Shown here: in pieces, positions 26,316-35,934 of the stretch
Position numbering within the stretch: position 1 is the stretch's first letter
Layout of the letters: each line of letters begins with the position of its first letter
Source of the DNA: UBA10438 sp044238605
Lineage (GTDB): Bacteria; Bacteroidota; Ignavibacteria; Kapaibacteriales; Kapaibacteriaceae
Assembly (NCBI GenBank): GCA_044238605.1
Contig: JBIICY010000002.1
Location: 186,001-250,000, forward strand
Length of the DNA stretch: 64,000 bases
Direction: 5' to 3'
Program-made: the position numbers and the translations under genes
Notes under the pieces: generated by a model
The model's database searches: none
The model's input: only the letters and a program-made list of their open reading frames with translations
What the model was told of the DNA's origin: nothing

Positions 26316-27406
26316 GTTGATAACAACTCCTCCATCGCAGAAGCACTCTCATCCCAGGAAAATCCCGCCGCATACGAAACAGCAGTATGTGATATTGCCG
26401 TTCGTTTCGCGCTGTCTGTCAGAATGTCTATGAGCGTCTCTTGCAGTACACGAATATCGCCATAGGGATACAGTTTTCCCGATACGTCAATCTTCACTGA
26501 ATCACGAAGTCCAGGTGAATCTGCCGATACTACCGGCGTACCGCATGCATTGGCTTCAATGTTCGTGATACCCCAGCCTTCCTTGATCGATGGATTCACC
26601 ACAACCCAGCTTGCCGAAAGAAGGTCTTGTTTTTCTTGTTCATCAACAAAACCATGAAAAACAACGCTATGCTGTATATGCAATTCACCCGCTAGATCTC
26701 TGAGTCGTACCTCATCATCGCCCCGACCTATGATCCAAAGTTTGGCATCAGGAACGTGCGAAAGAATTCCCTGGAATGCGCGAAGTAAATGGTCTACTGA
26801 CTTATATGCCTTTAGTCTGCCGAAGTAGGTAACGACAGGATATCTCGCTTTTTCCCGAACCTGCATGGGAAAAGCTGATTTGTCTATCCCGTTGTAGATG
26901 ATTGACATGTTGGATGACGACAGCCCCTTTTCGACGCAGTCAATCTTGGTGCTTTCCGAGACAACGGCAAGCTTGGTATTTGCGTAAACGTGCGGTATGC
27001 ATCGCTCCATTACGTCCACATATACGGCAGCAGGAAGCGAGGCCTCTTTGTAAATGCTCTTACCAAATAGATGATGCACAAGGCTAAGAATCGGCTTGTC
27101 GATGAATAGCGGCGTCATAAGCGGGATCTTATTGATGTCATCGACCACAACGTCTACGGCAAGCCCCTTTCCAACACGTATCCACCAGAACGGCACATGC
27201 GCATTATACGTACTGCGACTGCCTATGCGGTAGACCTGCATGCCGTCTACGAGCTCATGAGAAGGGGCATTGTCAAAACCGCATGTAACGAGATGCACAG
27301 TATGTCCACGCTTGACAAGCCGCGAGAATATCTCGTGCAGATGCGCCTCAGCACCTCCAGCTTGTGGATGCAGTCGATCCTGCCAGTTGAACACCAGTAT
27401 GTTCAT
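26294..27406 (-). CDS. Glycosyltransferase family 4
   Basis: 370 residues. The N-terminus MNILVFNWQDRLHPQAGGAE carries the GGAE acceptor loop of GT4 enzymes. The C-terminal half has YFGRLKAYKSVDHLLRAF, and the nucleotide-sugar site VNPSIKEGWGITNIEANACG includes the EX7E-type glutamates. It is cytoplasmic. Its place between an OmpA-like gene (three-base gap) and the IgGFc-like gene suggests it decorates a surface glycan or glycoprotein of this module, which is inference. Confidence 0.88.
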   Translation of the reverse strand: MNILVFNWQDRLHPQAGGAEAHLHEIFSRLVKRGHTVHLVTCGFDNAPSHELVDGMQVYRIGSRSTYNAHVPFWWIRVGKGLAVDVVVDDINKIPLMTPLFIDKPILSLVHHLFGKSIYKEASLPAAVYVDVMERCIPHVYANTKLAVVSESTKIDCVEKGLSSSNMSIIYNGIDKSAFPMQVREKARYPVVTYFGRLKAYKSVDHLLRAFQGILSHVPDAKLWIIGRGDDEVRLRDLAGELHIQHSVVFHGFVDEQEKQDLLSASWVVVNPSIKEGWGITNIEANACGTPVVSADSPGLRDSVKIDVSGKLYPYGDIRVLQETLIDILTDSAKRTAISHTAVSYAAGFSWDESASAMEELLSTCIASHE

Positions 27407-27409
27407 TCC

Positions 27410-29410
27410 TTACCGCGGCGTCTCAACAATGATCTCGACCGTACGTGAGTAGAAGCGTCCCTCGGGTGACTCGTTGTCATACAACGGCAGCGTTTCGCCA
27501 ACACCCTGCGTGGATGTACGTTCAGTTGCAAGTGCCGTAGCAACAGCCTTTGCCCGCTTCTCACTCAAGCCTAGGTTGTAGGTTGCATCTCCAACACGAT
27601 CGGAGTATCCGATAACCTTGACAACAGATCGGGGTGTGATGCTCTTCTTTACTTCGTTGATGAGCAGCTGATTATCGGGTGATATGTCAGCCCTGTCAAA
27701 ACCAAAGAGGATGAGCGAGAATCGGTCGACACTCTTATCCGTTCCACCAGTCTTTGCTTTATCGGAGAGCAACACTTCGCTAACAGGAATCGAGCCTGAC
27801 TCGCTTGGTATCACTTTACCCGTGGAGTCTTGCACAACCATCATGTATTCAAGGTTACGTGTGCCACGGGGTATAAAGCGTGACGTTTCGGCAATTCTCC
27901 AATTGAGCTCAGATGGTAGGACTGACGATCCATGCATTGCCTTGATGATCTGATCGTTCTGCGAGACAAATAGTGTCCATGTCTTTAGCTGATCGCCATT
28001 CTGAACCTGAGGTGCAAATCGGATGCCAGCCGGAGAAAACACCCGCAATGTGTCGCGGGAACCAACTGGGGAGAGCAGTGCAGGATCGTTTGATGAGAGC
28101 TCTACGCGCATGTTCTCAGCGGCACCATCGGCATCATCCGATGACGATGCATTTGTTGGCATTCCGCGATCTTCAGTGCTGATACGTGCGGCATCTATTC
28201 CCCATGTCTCTACGAGATAGGACTTAATCACGAGTGCCCGTCTCTTCGATAGTTCATCGCTAAGACCATCTTCTGATTTATCACGACACCCAACGAGCTT
28301 CAAGGTTGCATCTGGGTTCTGCTGCATACGTTTACCCACCACGTTCAGCATCTGGTAGTAGGTAACCATTGCGTCGAGGTTGTAGAAATTCTCAAGAGAG
28401 TAGTCTTCAACCTGTTCTTTAGAAATCTGCCGGTAGCGCGGTGCGAGCGTATGGGTTCCTTTATCAAAGAAGACATAGGGAAGTAGGGGGCGCACCCGAT
28501 TTGAGGCAAATTCTTCGATTCGCACGGCACTTGTAGACAGGACGTTGCCATTTTCGTCGATACCACTGACAGATACCATAGGTACTGGGACCGACGATAC
28601 ATCTGCATTGGGACGATACGGCGAATTTCGAGCGATATCGAACAGTTCTACATCGCTAAGCTCATTTTCAACTGCCGGTGGAATGAATGATATGGCAACG
28701 CCTGCACGAGCACGCTGAACCAGCCAACTTGTTTCTTGAAGCAGGTTTGTTGGACTCAATGTGATTAGCAGTTCTGGAGCGATAAATGTTGTGTTATCGG
28801 CATTGACTGCAAACTCGTAGGACAATCCAGTGGTAAGCCCGCCATAGATGCCACTAAGCGACGTCAGCGAGCCTGTGCGCTGGTTGCGTACGCGAAGACC
28901 GTTCTCTGCAAAGGTTGCGTTTGTAGGCGTTACGAATACCTCTTTCTGGTCATATGTACCAGAGAGGTTATAGCCAATGGTCACCCCACCTAAAAGGTGC
29001 AGCCTATCACCTAATGGGAATCTGCCTAACGCATCAAGTGCCAGCATCGATGATGCTACAGCGAGATCATGCCGCACTGTAGCAGTCTCCGGAATACCCT
29101 TATTGAGGATCCATAGTGATTCAGTCGTTGCTAAATCAACTCCGGCACTGTAGTATCCAACACGAATGTCCAAACCCAAGGTAGGCGTTAACGACGAAAG
29201 GTACTGAGCTCCAAGACCAAACACTCTTCCTTGTCCACCAGTAAACTCTGGACAGCAATTCTCAGCTTCAGGGATACGACTAAATGCCGTCATGTGAAGG
29301 TCAAGACCACCGTGTAAAACTATACCCAGACGTGCATTTTGCTGTTGTGAGATAAGGGGCTGGGACAATAAACCCAACGCAACAAGGCAGGCGATAAGGG
29401 ACTTCTTCAT
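27410..29410 (-). CDS. OmpA-family outer membrane protein with two OmpA-like domains (paralogue A)
   Basis: 666 residues. Signal peptide 1-21; an N-terminal part with alternating beta-strand pattern (to about 240) containing a CCPEFTGG motif; a first, diverged OmpA-like domain (PYVFFDKG, then ELSKRRALVIKSYL, about 320-445); a linker; and a canonical C-terminal OmpA domain (LILFGFDRADISPDN, GYSDRVGD, LSEKRAKAV), whose Asp and Arg contact diaminopimelate in peptidoglycan. It shares its whole layout with the protein at 33837-35891. The start overlaps the VWA-WD40 gene by four bases. Confidence 0.83.
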   Translation of the reverse strand: MKKSLIACLVALGLLSQPLISQQQNARLGIVLHGGLDLHMTAFSRIPEAENCCPEFTGGQGRVFGLGAQYLSSLTPTLGLDIRVGYYSAGVDLATTESLWILNKGIPETATVRHDLAVASSMLALDALGRFPLGDRLHLLGGVTIGYNLSGTYDQKEVFVTPTNATFAENGLRVRNQRTGSLTSLSGIYGGLTTGLSYEFAVNADNTTFIAPELLITLSPTNLLQETSWLVQRARAGVAISFIPPAVENELSDVELFDIARNSPYRPNADVSSVPVPMVSVSGIDENGNVLSTSAVRIEEFASNRVRPLLPYVFFDKGTHTLAPRYRQISKEQVEDYSLENFYNLDAMVTYYQMLNVVGKRMQQNPDATLKLVGCRDKSEDGLSDELSKRRALVIKSYLVETWGIDAARISTEDRGMPTNASSSDDADGAAENMRVELSSNDPALLSPVGSRDTLRVFSPAGIRFAPQVQNGDQLKTWTLFVSQNDQIIKAMHGSSVLPSELNWRIAETSRFIPRGTRNLEYMMVVQDSTGKVIPSESGSIPVSEVLLSDKAKTGGTDKSVDRFSLILFGFDRADISPDNQLLINEVKKSITPRSVVKVIGYSDRVGDATYNLGLSEKRAKAVATALATERTSTQGVGETLPLYDNESPEGRFYSRTVEIIVETPR

Positions 29411-32400
29411 CGTACCACCTCCATTCTTCGCGTGATAGACTCGGTGGGCGTACGAAGCACAAGGAAGTACTGTCCAGCAGGGAGGTTTGATGTTTCCACC
29501 TCATATGCCCAGATCCCGGGGCGGAGATGTGTATGAAGAATCGTACTGACGTGCTCACCGGTGAGGGTAAACAACTGAACTGTACACATACCAGGTTCAG
29601 CCGCTGAGATATGGAGGTCTGCTTTGTCCTGAACGGGGTTTGGACCCACTACGATACCTGCAGATTGCGCGCCCAGCTTCACAAGTCGAGCCCCGCCCCC
29701 TTGCTTACAAACATCCGAGAGGATCACCGATCCGTTCTTCGTTGAAAACGTTAATGTATCCGCAAAGGACAGACTATCAATGTTTACAAACGAAGCCGTG
29801 TCATTTCCCAATGCCGTCAAAAAGGTTAGTGTCGTTGCCAGTCCACTCGCAGCAGGAATTGGAATAGGTGCGTCGAATGTTAGTGCGCCATCGTCGCGGA
29901 GTTTTACGTTCGATACACCACCAGTATTGGCGAGGATCGTTCCGTTTGCACTGAAATGTCCGGTGACCGTTCGCACAGATGTGCGGTCAAAATTCACCAT
30001 GTTCTTTACGTAGACTGGAACGCTAACCAACGACCCCGATAGTGTGCGCACGGTATCAACTTCGATTGTGGCACCGATATATGACTTTACAGTCGCGCGC
30101 AAGTGAATGGTCTGTTTGCGACCGCAGATCGTGTCTACAAAATCATACGTTGTATCGTAGACCTCGCCAGCGCGTCCTCCCAAGAATCGAATAGTCATAT
30201 CTGAGCGCTTGCCGCCCGCTGTAATATCAGGTGTGATACTATCGATCTGGAAGCGTCCAACGGTCACAGAGTTACGAGGCCACTTCAACGAAATGGTACC
30301 GGTATTCAACAACAGAATTCTTTCCGATGCTGTTGTGTTTTCTGGAACATTGCCAAAGTCCATCTCCGTACGCGAAAGCTCAAATCCAACAGAGTCTTTG
30401 CGCGCAGATATGTTCACCGTTGTCCGTCCGTTTGAAGCATTAATCGCACTCGAAGAGATCACTACTCGAGCGTCTTTAACGCCAACGCGACTCGGAGCAA
30501 ATGTTACGACAAAGCTCTTGACACTATTCGGTGCAATCGTGATGGGGAAGGTATCGGCCGTTGCGATAGAGAACTCGTCGGCATGAACACCGTCTACACC
30601 GACAGAGTATACTTGAAGATCCGTATTGCCGGAGTTACGCAGATCGAACGGCATTTGCGAGCTGATGTACCGACATGTTCCGGTAGGGAACAACAACGTG
30701 TTTGACGAAGATGAGATCCTTCCGTCGCCTGTAGCTTCTCCGTACAGCCCTATCACAGCAGTCTGGCCACCAGTAACGCGCAACTCTAACGCAGCTGCAA
30801 AACGGCCATAAATCGTAGGATCAAACCGAACCGTAACCTTGTGCGATTGTCCTGGCTGGATTGTAACGCTTCCGCCTCCATCTACGATTGAATACTGTCC
30901 GCTCTGTTCACCAACAATTGTCATTGATGCAATCTGCACCGGCGCTGCTAGCGAGCCGTTTGCTCGAATAGTGATGATTGAGTCCACCACAGACTGGTTG
31001 GCAACTCTTCTACCGTAGTCAACTACACTCGGTGCATTAAGCTGCGGTGCTACACCATTGCCAGTGACAAGCACAGAAAATGTACCCATGCCACTTTCGA
31101 ACGTTAAATATGCCTCACGAGGTCCTGTGGTGGTCGGAGAAAATGCTATGTCTGCGATGTATGGTTCACTCTTTGTAACGTACGTTACAAGCGGATAATC
31201 AAGAAGGGTAAAATCTGTGGTGTCGCCAGAAGCAAAACGAACATTGCGGATCACGAGAGGCGCATCATCATTGGTTGTAACAACTATCCTTCGAGCATCG
31301 GTTGCTGAACCAACGACTACATCACCCATAAACTGTGGTGTGGATTCGCGCAGGCCGCCATAGACAGCAAAAGGCGCATCCGATTCATCTGCAACACTTC
31401 CGATGCGTTCTAACGACCAGATGCGTGCCGTAAAGTCAGTCGCAGATGTAACAACACGTTTGCCGTCAGGAGAAAAACTTCCAGAGTACAAAATGCCATT
31501 GTGTCCAGCTAATGATGTCTGCAACTCCAGCGTAGAGGACTTATACGTCTTTGCTGTGCCGTCGCCGCCGGCAACAAGTAATGTGCTCCCATTTGAGGAG
31601 TAATCAAGCGCCAAGACGCCACCCTTCATTGGTGGGAGCCCCTTTATTGTGGTACCGTCTGTTGTTTTGTAGACGTGCACTTTGAGGTCTGCGCCTCCGC
31701 TGGCCAATTCAGTACCTGCAGGATTGACCGCAACGGCATATTGGTGCTCGGTAGTATTAGGCTGCCTAAATGACTGGACAACATTCAGAGATTTCAAATC
31801 TCTCAAAGTTGCCTGGGGCCCCTCGGCTACAGCGATCTTTTGTCCATCTTTTGTGACTTTCATGCAGTAAACCGGACCCTGATCCACAACCTTCGAAGTA
31901 AACACAGTCCACGTAGATGTAGTAATCTCGGCTATACCGCGATCTGTTCCAGCATAGAGCTTCGATCCGTCGTTGCTAAACACAATAGACCACACGCGTC
32001 CTTCAGCTGGTATGGTTGCGATGCGCTGTCCATTGGTGTAATCCCAAACACGAACACTTCCATCATGTGAAGCAGATGCAACGATCGATGTACCCGGCTT
32101 TTGAGCAAGTGACCATACCCAATTGCTATGAAGTCCAACGATCCGTTCCTGAGAACCATCCTGAGCGCTCCATATCCGAACGGAGCCATCGTGTCCACCG
32201 GTGATGACGTGTTTGCCGTCTTCGGTAAAGATCGAAGAATAGACTGGCTGGTCCTGCCCCCTCATAACGAGGATATCATTCGGATCTATAACTGTGCGTG
32301 AAATTCGAACCTTTGCCTGTGAAGACAACTGAGGTCCTGGACGCCACGCATACTTCAGACCCTGTGCATTTTCGATGATCGAAGACCACGTAGCACCGTT

Positions 32401-33735
32401 ATCATAACTAACCTCGATACGCACAAAGTCGTCGGGAAGAGCATGAGACCATTGAATAACGGTATCCTCACCCGCCAGGAGCCGTTCGCCGCCATTAGGC
32501 CCATCAAGTTTGAGCAGCTCACCACTTTTTGCATTGCCTCCATGCAGGTAGACGGTAGGGGGCGAGCACGACGACGTAGCATAGACGAGTTTGTCGTAGA
32601 TTCCAACATCACTGGCTGCAGTGTACTGAACAGTTAATGTAAGGCTCTCACCGTCCTTCAACTGAACTGGAAAGCGCGGAGGTCCTACAATCTGGAACAC
32701 AGAGGCGGCAATAGCAGCACCAGTTATCTCTACCGATCCGTTGCGAGCCGTTACCGTAGCAGATCTCGACAATGTTGACCCTGTCGGAATTGTACCGAAC
32801 TCAATTCCAGAGACATTGGACTCAAGGTAGACCGTTTTTGACGGTAGCACTTGATACGAGCCTTGACGTGTAACAGAGCCACGTGTGATTGAGACCAAAT
32901 GCAGGAGATCACACGCCGCAGCGGACTTCCAGGAAACCGTGCAACCGGGCAAACGCTTGGCATCTGAGATAAACGCACGAGCATATGCCTGTGCTTCTGC
33001 TATCGTTCCTACTCTGCCGATATGTGCACCGCCAGTTGAGTCGGCCAGCATTCTCATCGTTGGTGATAACCGCGAACCAAGACCTACAACATAGATGGAT
33101 ATGCCAAATGTTCGGGCAGTTGCAATAGCACTCTGCACATCAAACGAACTGGCTCCGTCGGTGATAAGTAGAAGAGCACGACCGTTTCGAGCATTCTGCA
33201 AATGGGTTAGAGCACCGTACGGTACATCAAAAAGCCCCTTACCCGAATTCATACCTCCCGAAGGTGACATAGCATCCACGGAGGAAGTAAAACCTGCTTT
33301 GTTGGTTGACAACCCGTAAAGCATCTTGGCAGATGTTCCAATCTGCACAAGTCCGATTTCGTCGGCAGTTGACGTAAGCAATTGGGTTACCGCTCTGGCA
33401 GCATTCTTTGCCATGTCCATTGCAGTTGGATTTGATGCCACCGACATCGATAGAGAAGCGTCGACCGCAACAACTAACGAGAGGTTTCTGCCCGATGTGG
33501 AGGCATCGCACGATAGCGAATACATCTGCGGTACGCCGTTGTCGCTAACAGATATCTCATTTGATCCTATGCCCTGGGGCATTCCCGTATTGTCTAACGC
33601 AACAACTCTTGCCGAGACGTTAGGAAAGCTATCAGTTTGATAGCGCAATGTGACGAATGTCTGCGCTGATGCATGAAAAGCACCAAGCAAGACAACTGTC
33701 ACGACAATGATCAGCCTGCTGAACCATGATCGCAT
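29407..33735 (-). CDS. Secreted VWA / seven-WD40 / ASH-repeat giant protein with T9SS sorting domain
   Basis: 1442 residues. Signal peptide 1-25. A von Willebrand A domain (about 85-265) has the metal site DASLS and a later LLLITDG. One beta-sandwich follows, then an Ig-like segment (GPNGGERLLAG). About 505-795 holds seven WD40-type repeats (for example GGHDGSVRIWSAQDG and SASHDGSVRVWDYTNG), enough for one propeller. Several ASH/HYDIN-like sandwiches follow (TMDFGNVPENT style) to about 1270. The end (VGPNPVQDKADLHI to RRMEVVR) is a T9SS C-terminal sorting domain. It is probably exported and surface attached. The function is unknown; VWA and WD40 parts both suggest protein binding. Confidence 0.82.
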   Translation of the reverse strand: MRSWFSRLIIVVTVVLLGAFHASAQTFVTLRYQTDSFPNVSARVVALDNTGMPQGIGSNEISVSDNGVPQMYSLSCDASTSGRNLSLVVAVDASLSMSVASNPTAMDMAKNAARAVTQLLTSTADEIGLVQIGTSAKMLYGLSTNKAGFTSSVDAMSPSGGMNSGKGLFDVPYGALTHLQNARNGRALLLITDGASSFDVQSAIATARTFGISIYVVGLGSRLSPTMRMLADSTGGAHIGRVGTIAEAQAYARAFISDAKRLPGCTVSWKSAAACDLLHLVSITRGSVTRQGSYQVLPSKTVYLESNVSGIEFGTIPTGSTLSRSATVTARNGSVEITGAAIAASVFQIVGPPRFPVQLKDGESLTLTVQYTAASDVGIYDKLVYATSSCSPPTVYLHGGNAKSGELLKLDGPNGGERLLAGEDTVIQWSHALPDDFVRIEVSYDNGATWSSIIENAQGLKYAWRPGPQLSSQAKVRISRTVIDPNDILVMRGQDQPVYSSIFTEDGKHVITGGHDGSVRIWSAQDGSQERIVGLHSNWVWSLAQKPGTSIVASASHDGSVRVWDYTNGQRIATIPAEGRVWSIVFSNDGSKLYAGTDRGIAEITTSTWTVFTSKVVDQGPVYCMKVTKDGQKIAVAEGPQATLRDLKSLNVVQSFRQPNTTEHQYAVAVNPAGTELASGGADLKVHVYKTTDGTTIKGLPPMKGGVLALDYSSNGSTLLVAGGDGTAKTYKSSTLELQTSLAGHNGILYSGSFSPDGKRVVTSATDFTARIWSLERIGSVADESDAPFAVYGGLRESTPQFMGDVVVGSATDARRIVVTTNDDAPLVIRNVRFASGDTTDFTLLDYPLVTYVTKSEPYIADIAFSPTTTGPREAYLTFESGMGTFSVLVTGNGVAPQLNAPSVVDYGRRVANQSVVDSIITIRANGSLAAPVQIASMTIVGEQSGQYSIVDGGGSVTIQPGQSHKVTVRFDPTIYGRFAAALELRVTGGQTAVIGLYGEATGDGRISSSSNTLLFPTGTCRYISSQMPFDLRNSGNTDLQVYSVGVDGVHADEFSIATADTFPITIAPNSVKSFVVTFAPSRVGVKDARVVISSSAINASNGRTTVNISARKDSVGFELSRTEMDFGNVPENTTASERILLLNTGTISLKWPRNSVTVGRFQIDSITPDITAGGKRSDMTIRFLGGRAGEVYDTTYDFVDTICGRKQTIHLRATVKSYIGATIEVDTVRTLSGSLVSVPVYVKNMVNFDRTSVRTVTGHFSANGTILANTGGVSNVKLRDDGALTFDAPIPIPAASGLATTLTFLTALGNDTASFVNIDSLSFADTLTFSTKNGSVILSDVCKQGGGARLVKLGAQSAGIVVGPNPVQDKADLHISAAEPGMCTVQLFTLTGEHVSTILHTHLRPGIWAYEVETSNLPAGQYFLVLRTPTESITRRMEVVR

Positions 33736-33769
33736 AACATCCCCTTATAGACAGTCTAGTTTGCAGACA

Positions 33770-33777
33770 CAATGATA
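33770..33777 (-). promoter_or_regulatory. Candidate -7 element (TATCATTG) for the VWA-WD40 unit
   Basis: One mismatch from TAnnTTTG on the minus strand, 34 bases before the VWA-WD40 start, in the 101-base gap between the upstream OmpA gene and this gene. No other feature is visible in that gap. Confidence 0.3.
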
Positions 33778-33836
33778 CCACATCAACACAGGGTGACCAA
33801 CCCCAGATTCGATGAGATATACACATCGTTATCTGC

Positions 33837-35891
33837 TTACTGGACTGGGGTTGCAAGCTCAATGATGACAGTGCGATTCGAGGCTCGACCTTCTGGAAGC
33901 TCATTAGGCAACGAAGGACTTTCTTCACCGTTTCCAACAACAACGGCTCCAGAAACGCCCAATCTTCTGGCAACTTCCTTGGCACGCTTCATCGATAGTT
34001 CGCGATTGTAGGTTTGGGAGCCGATCTGGTCTGTTGCACCTATCACTGTGACAGTAGTGTTTTCACGTATTCTAGAGCGAATGAACTGCAACTGACGCTC
34101 ATGCTGCTTCGAGATCTTTGCTTCATCGAACTCGAACAGAATGAGGCCATAACGCTCAATTTCGAGATCACCTGAACGCGATGTCTGTGTAAACTCCTGC
34201 TCGTCCTGCATAACGGGCACTTGTCGACGTGCCATTGTGATCTGACGGTCTCCACGCATGGTGGTCATCTCTACCAAAAGACTGTCTCCGGAACTTCCGT
34301 GCAGGTCCTGCTGCAGATCAAGAGAGAGAAGACCTTCTCCGTCCGCTGGTCTTACTGTGCGCGATGCAACGACAGTACTTCCTCGTCGAACAGTAAGTGT
34401 GTACTTCGATGAATCTGCAGACTCCTCTACGGCGGTTTTTATCATTAGACCAGCTGGGTAGTGCAGCTTTTGAACCGTCCCAAGTTTCACTGGTGCCAGA
34501 ATCGCGGGATTGTTTGATGTTAGCTCCACACGCCTGTTTTCCTCCTGAGCAAGCAGCTGCGTGGCAGAGTCAGCGAACGTCGTCGGACGTTCTGGATAAA
34601 CGCGGGCGCTAACGCGAAGGCGATCGTCATAAACACCGAGCTTATTCATCATACTTCTCACTTCCTCCGCTCTCGCCCGAGCTAGCCTGAGGCCGTCGTC
34701 CCTTTGTGTGGTTGACGTTGTACCTGTTATACTCAGCCAGGCATCAGGATGCATCTTCATCCGTTGCGCGATAATGCCAAGTTCTCCCTGCAATGCTTCC
34801 AAGGGTGTGAGGTGAAGCGTATCTCGAAATGATTTGGCAATTGACTGTTGGTATCGAAGCGGCAGGATGGATTGTCCCTCGTCGAAGTACACATGACCCA
34901 GCATTGGATGCAGAATAATGACGCGCCGATTTCGCTCATACACAGTGATGGCCCCGGTCGTAGTATCGCCATTGTCGATGGCAGCGATTTCAATTCTCGA
35001 AGATCGCTCCGCTGGCGGAGCAACGTATGGATTTGGCTTAATCGTGTCGCGCTTGTTGGTAACTGGTGCGTCCGGGATTGTGCGCGCAATTGCCCTAGGA
35101 CAATCAAAGCAGGTATCTAGGGGTGGCTTTTCAGCCTTACGTATTCCAAAGCTTAACGACGCCGAAAGGCGCAGCTGATGAACTCGCCATGGATTGTCTG
35201 TCGTCACATTTTGTAGTCCGTGTGCGTAGAGAAGTTCGAATCCCAAACCAACGGCTGATGTAGGCTTCTGGGGCAGTCGAAAGCGAAGGCCGCCTAGCAG
35301 TGCTATTCGAATGGAACTGGCGTTCGGTATCTCAGCACTTGTAGACACCCATGTGCGGTCTGCTCCGAGATACGCCCCATAGTCAGCCGGTTGCGTAAGT
35401 GTCTCAGATTGCTCGAATTGCTGGATGATGTTAAGAGAGAGTCTAGGGCCCGCGACAAGATCTAGCCCCTTGACAATCGAAATGGATGCCATGGGCTCAA
35501 TGCCAACACTTACGATAGAGCTTTCAAGCCGATGTTCAAATGTGGCCCTGACAACTCGAAGAGTGTCACGAAGGTCTGCAACGACGGAGTTTTCATTGTA
35601 CAGAAATGTGCCATGATCGCCGCCAGCTACAATACGGCCCTCAAGTGCTAGTAGCTTCGAAATGCCAAAGCGATAAAATGCTCCCCCATGAATGGCTACG
35701 CCGTCACCGGATGTGAACGATGGACAGCACGAAGGGTAAGCACCCAACCGTGTAAACGACGCGTCGTGATAATTGTACGTGCCGCCAAACAACACCCCCC
35801 ATACCGGATCGGATTGAGTTTGCGCCGTGATGTTCACTAGAGTAAGCATCAATAGCGCGGTGCGAATGATCAATGTTGAAAGTGTTCCCAT
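33837..35891 (-). CDS. OmpA-family outer membrane protein with two OmpA-like domains (paralogue B)
   Basis: 684 residues, same plan as the protein at 27410-29410. Signal peptide about 1-23; N-terminal beta-strand-rich part with CCPSFTSG; a first degenerate OmpA-like domain (GHVYFDEGQSILPLRYQQ); a linker beginning near NPAILAPV; and a canonical OmpA domain at the end (LILFEFDEAKIS, GATDQIGS, LSMKRAKEV). The N-terminal part probably forms a barrel in the outer membrane while the end binds peptidoglycan. It ends 101 bases before the VWA-WD40 gene and follows nth by 43 bases. Confidence 0.82.
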   Translation of the reverse strand: MGTLSTLIIRTALLMLTLVNITAQTQSDPVWGVLFGGTYNYHDASFTRLGAYPSCCPSFTSGDGVAIHGGAFYRFGISKLLALEGRIVAGGDHGTFLYNENSVVADLRDTLRVVRATFEHRLESSIVSVGIEPMASISIVKGLDLVAGPRLSLNIIQQFEQSETLTQPADYGAYLGADRTWVSTSAEIPNASSIRIALLGGLRFRLPQKPTSAVGLGFELLYAHGLQNVTTDNPWRVHQLRLSASLSFGIRKAEKPPLDTCFDCPRAIARTIPDAPVTNKRDTIKPNPYVAPPAERSSRIEIAAIDNGDTTTGAITVYERNRRVIILHPMLGHVYFDEGQSILPLRYQQSIAKSFRDTLHLTPLEALQGELGIIAQRMKMHPDAWLSITGTTSTTQRDDGLRLARARAEEVRSMMNKLGVYDDRLRVSARVYPERPTTFADSATQLLAQEENRRVELTSNNPAILAPVKLGTVQKLHYPAGLMIKTAVEESADSSKYTLTVRRGSTVVASRTVRPADGEGLLSLDLQQDLHGSSGDSLLVEMTTMRGDRQITMARRQVPVMQDEQEFTQTSRSGDLEIERYGLILFEFDEAKISKQHERQLQFIRSRIRENTTVTVIGATDQIGSQTYNRELSMKRAKEVARRLGVSGAVVVGNGEESPSLPNELPEGRASNRTVIIELATPVQ

Positions 35892-35934
35892 ACCCCTATA
35901 GATGCATTATACGCACCATTACGTGACATTGCCG

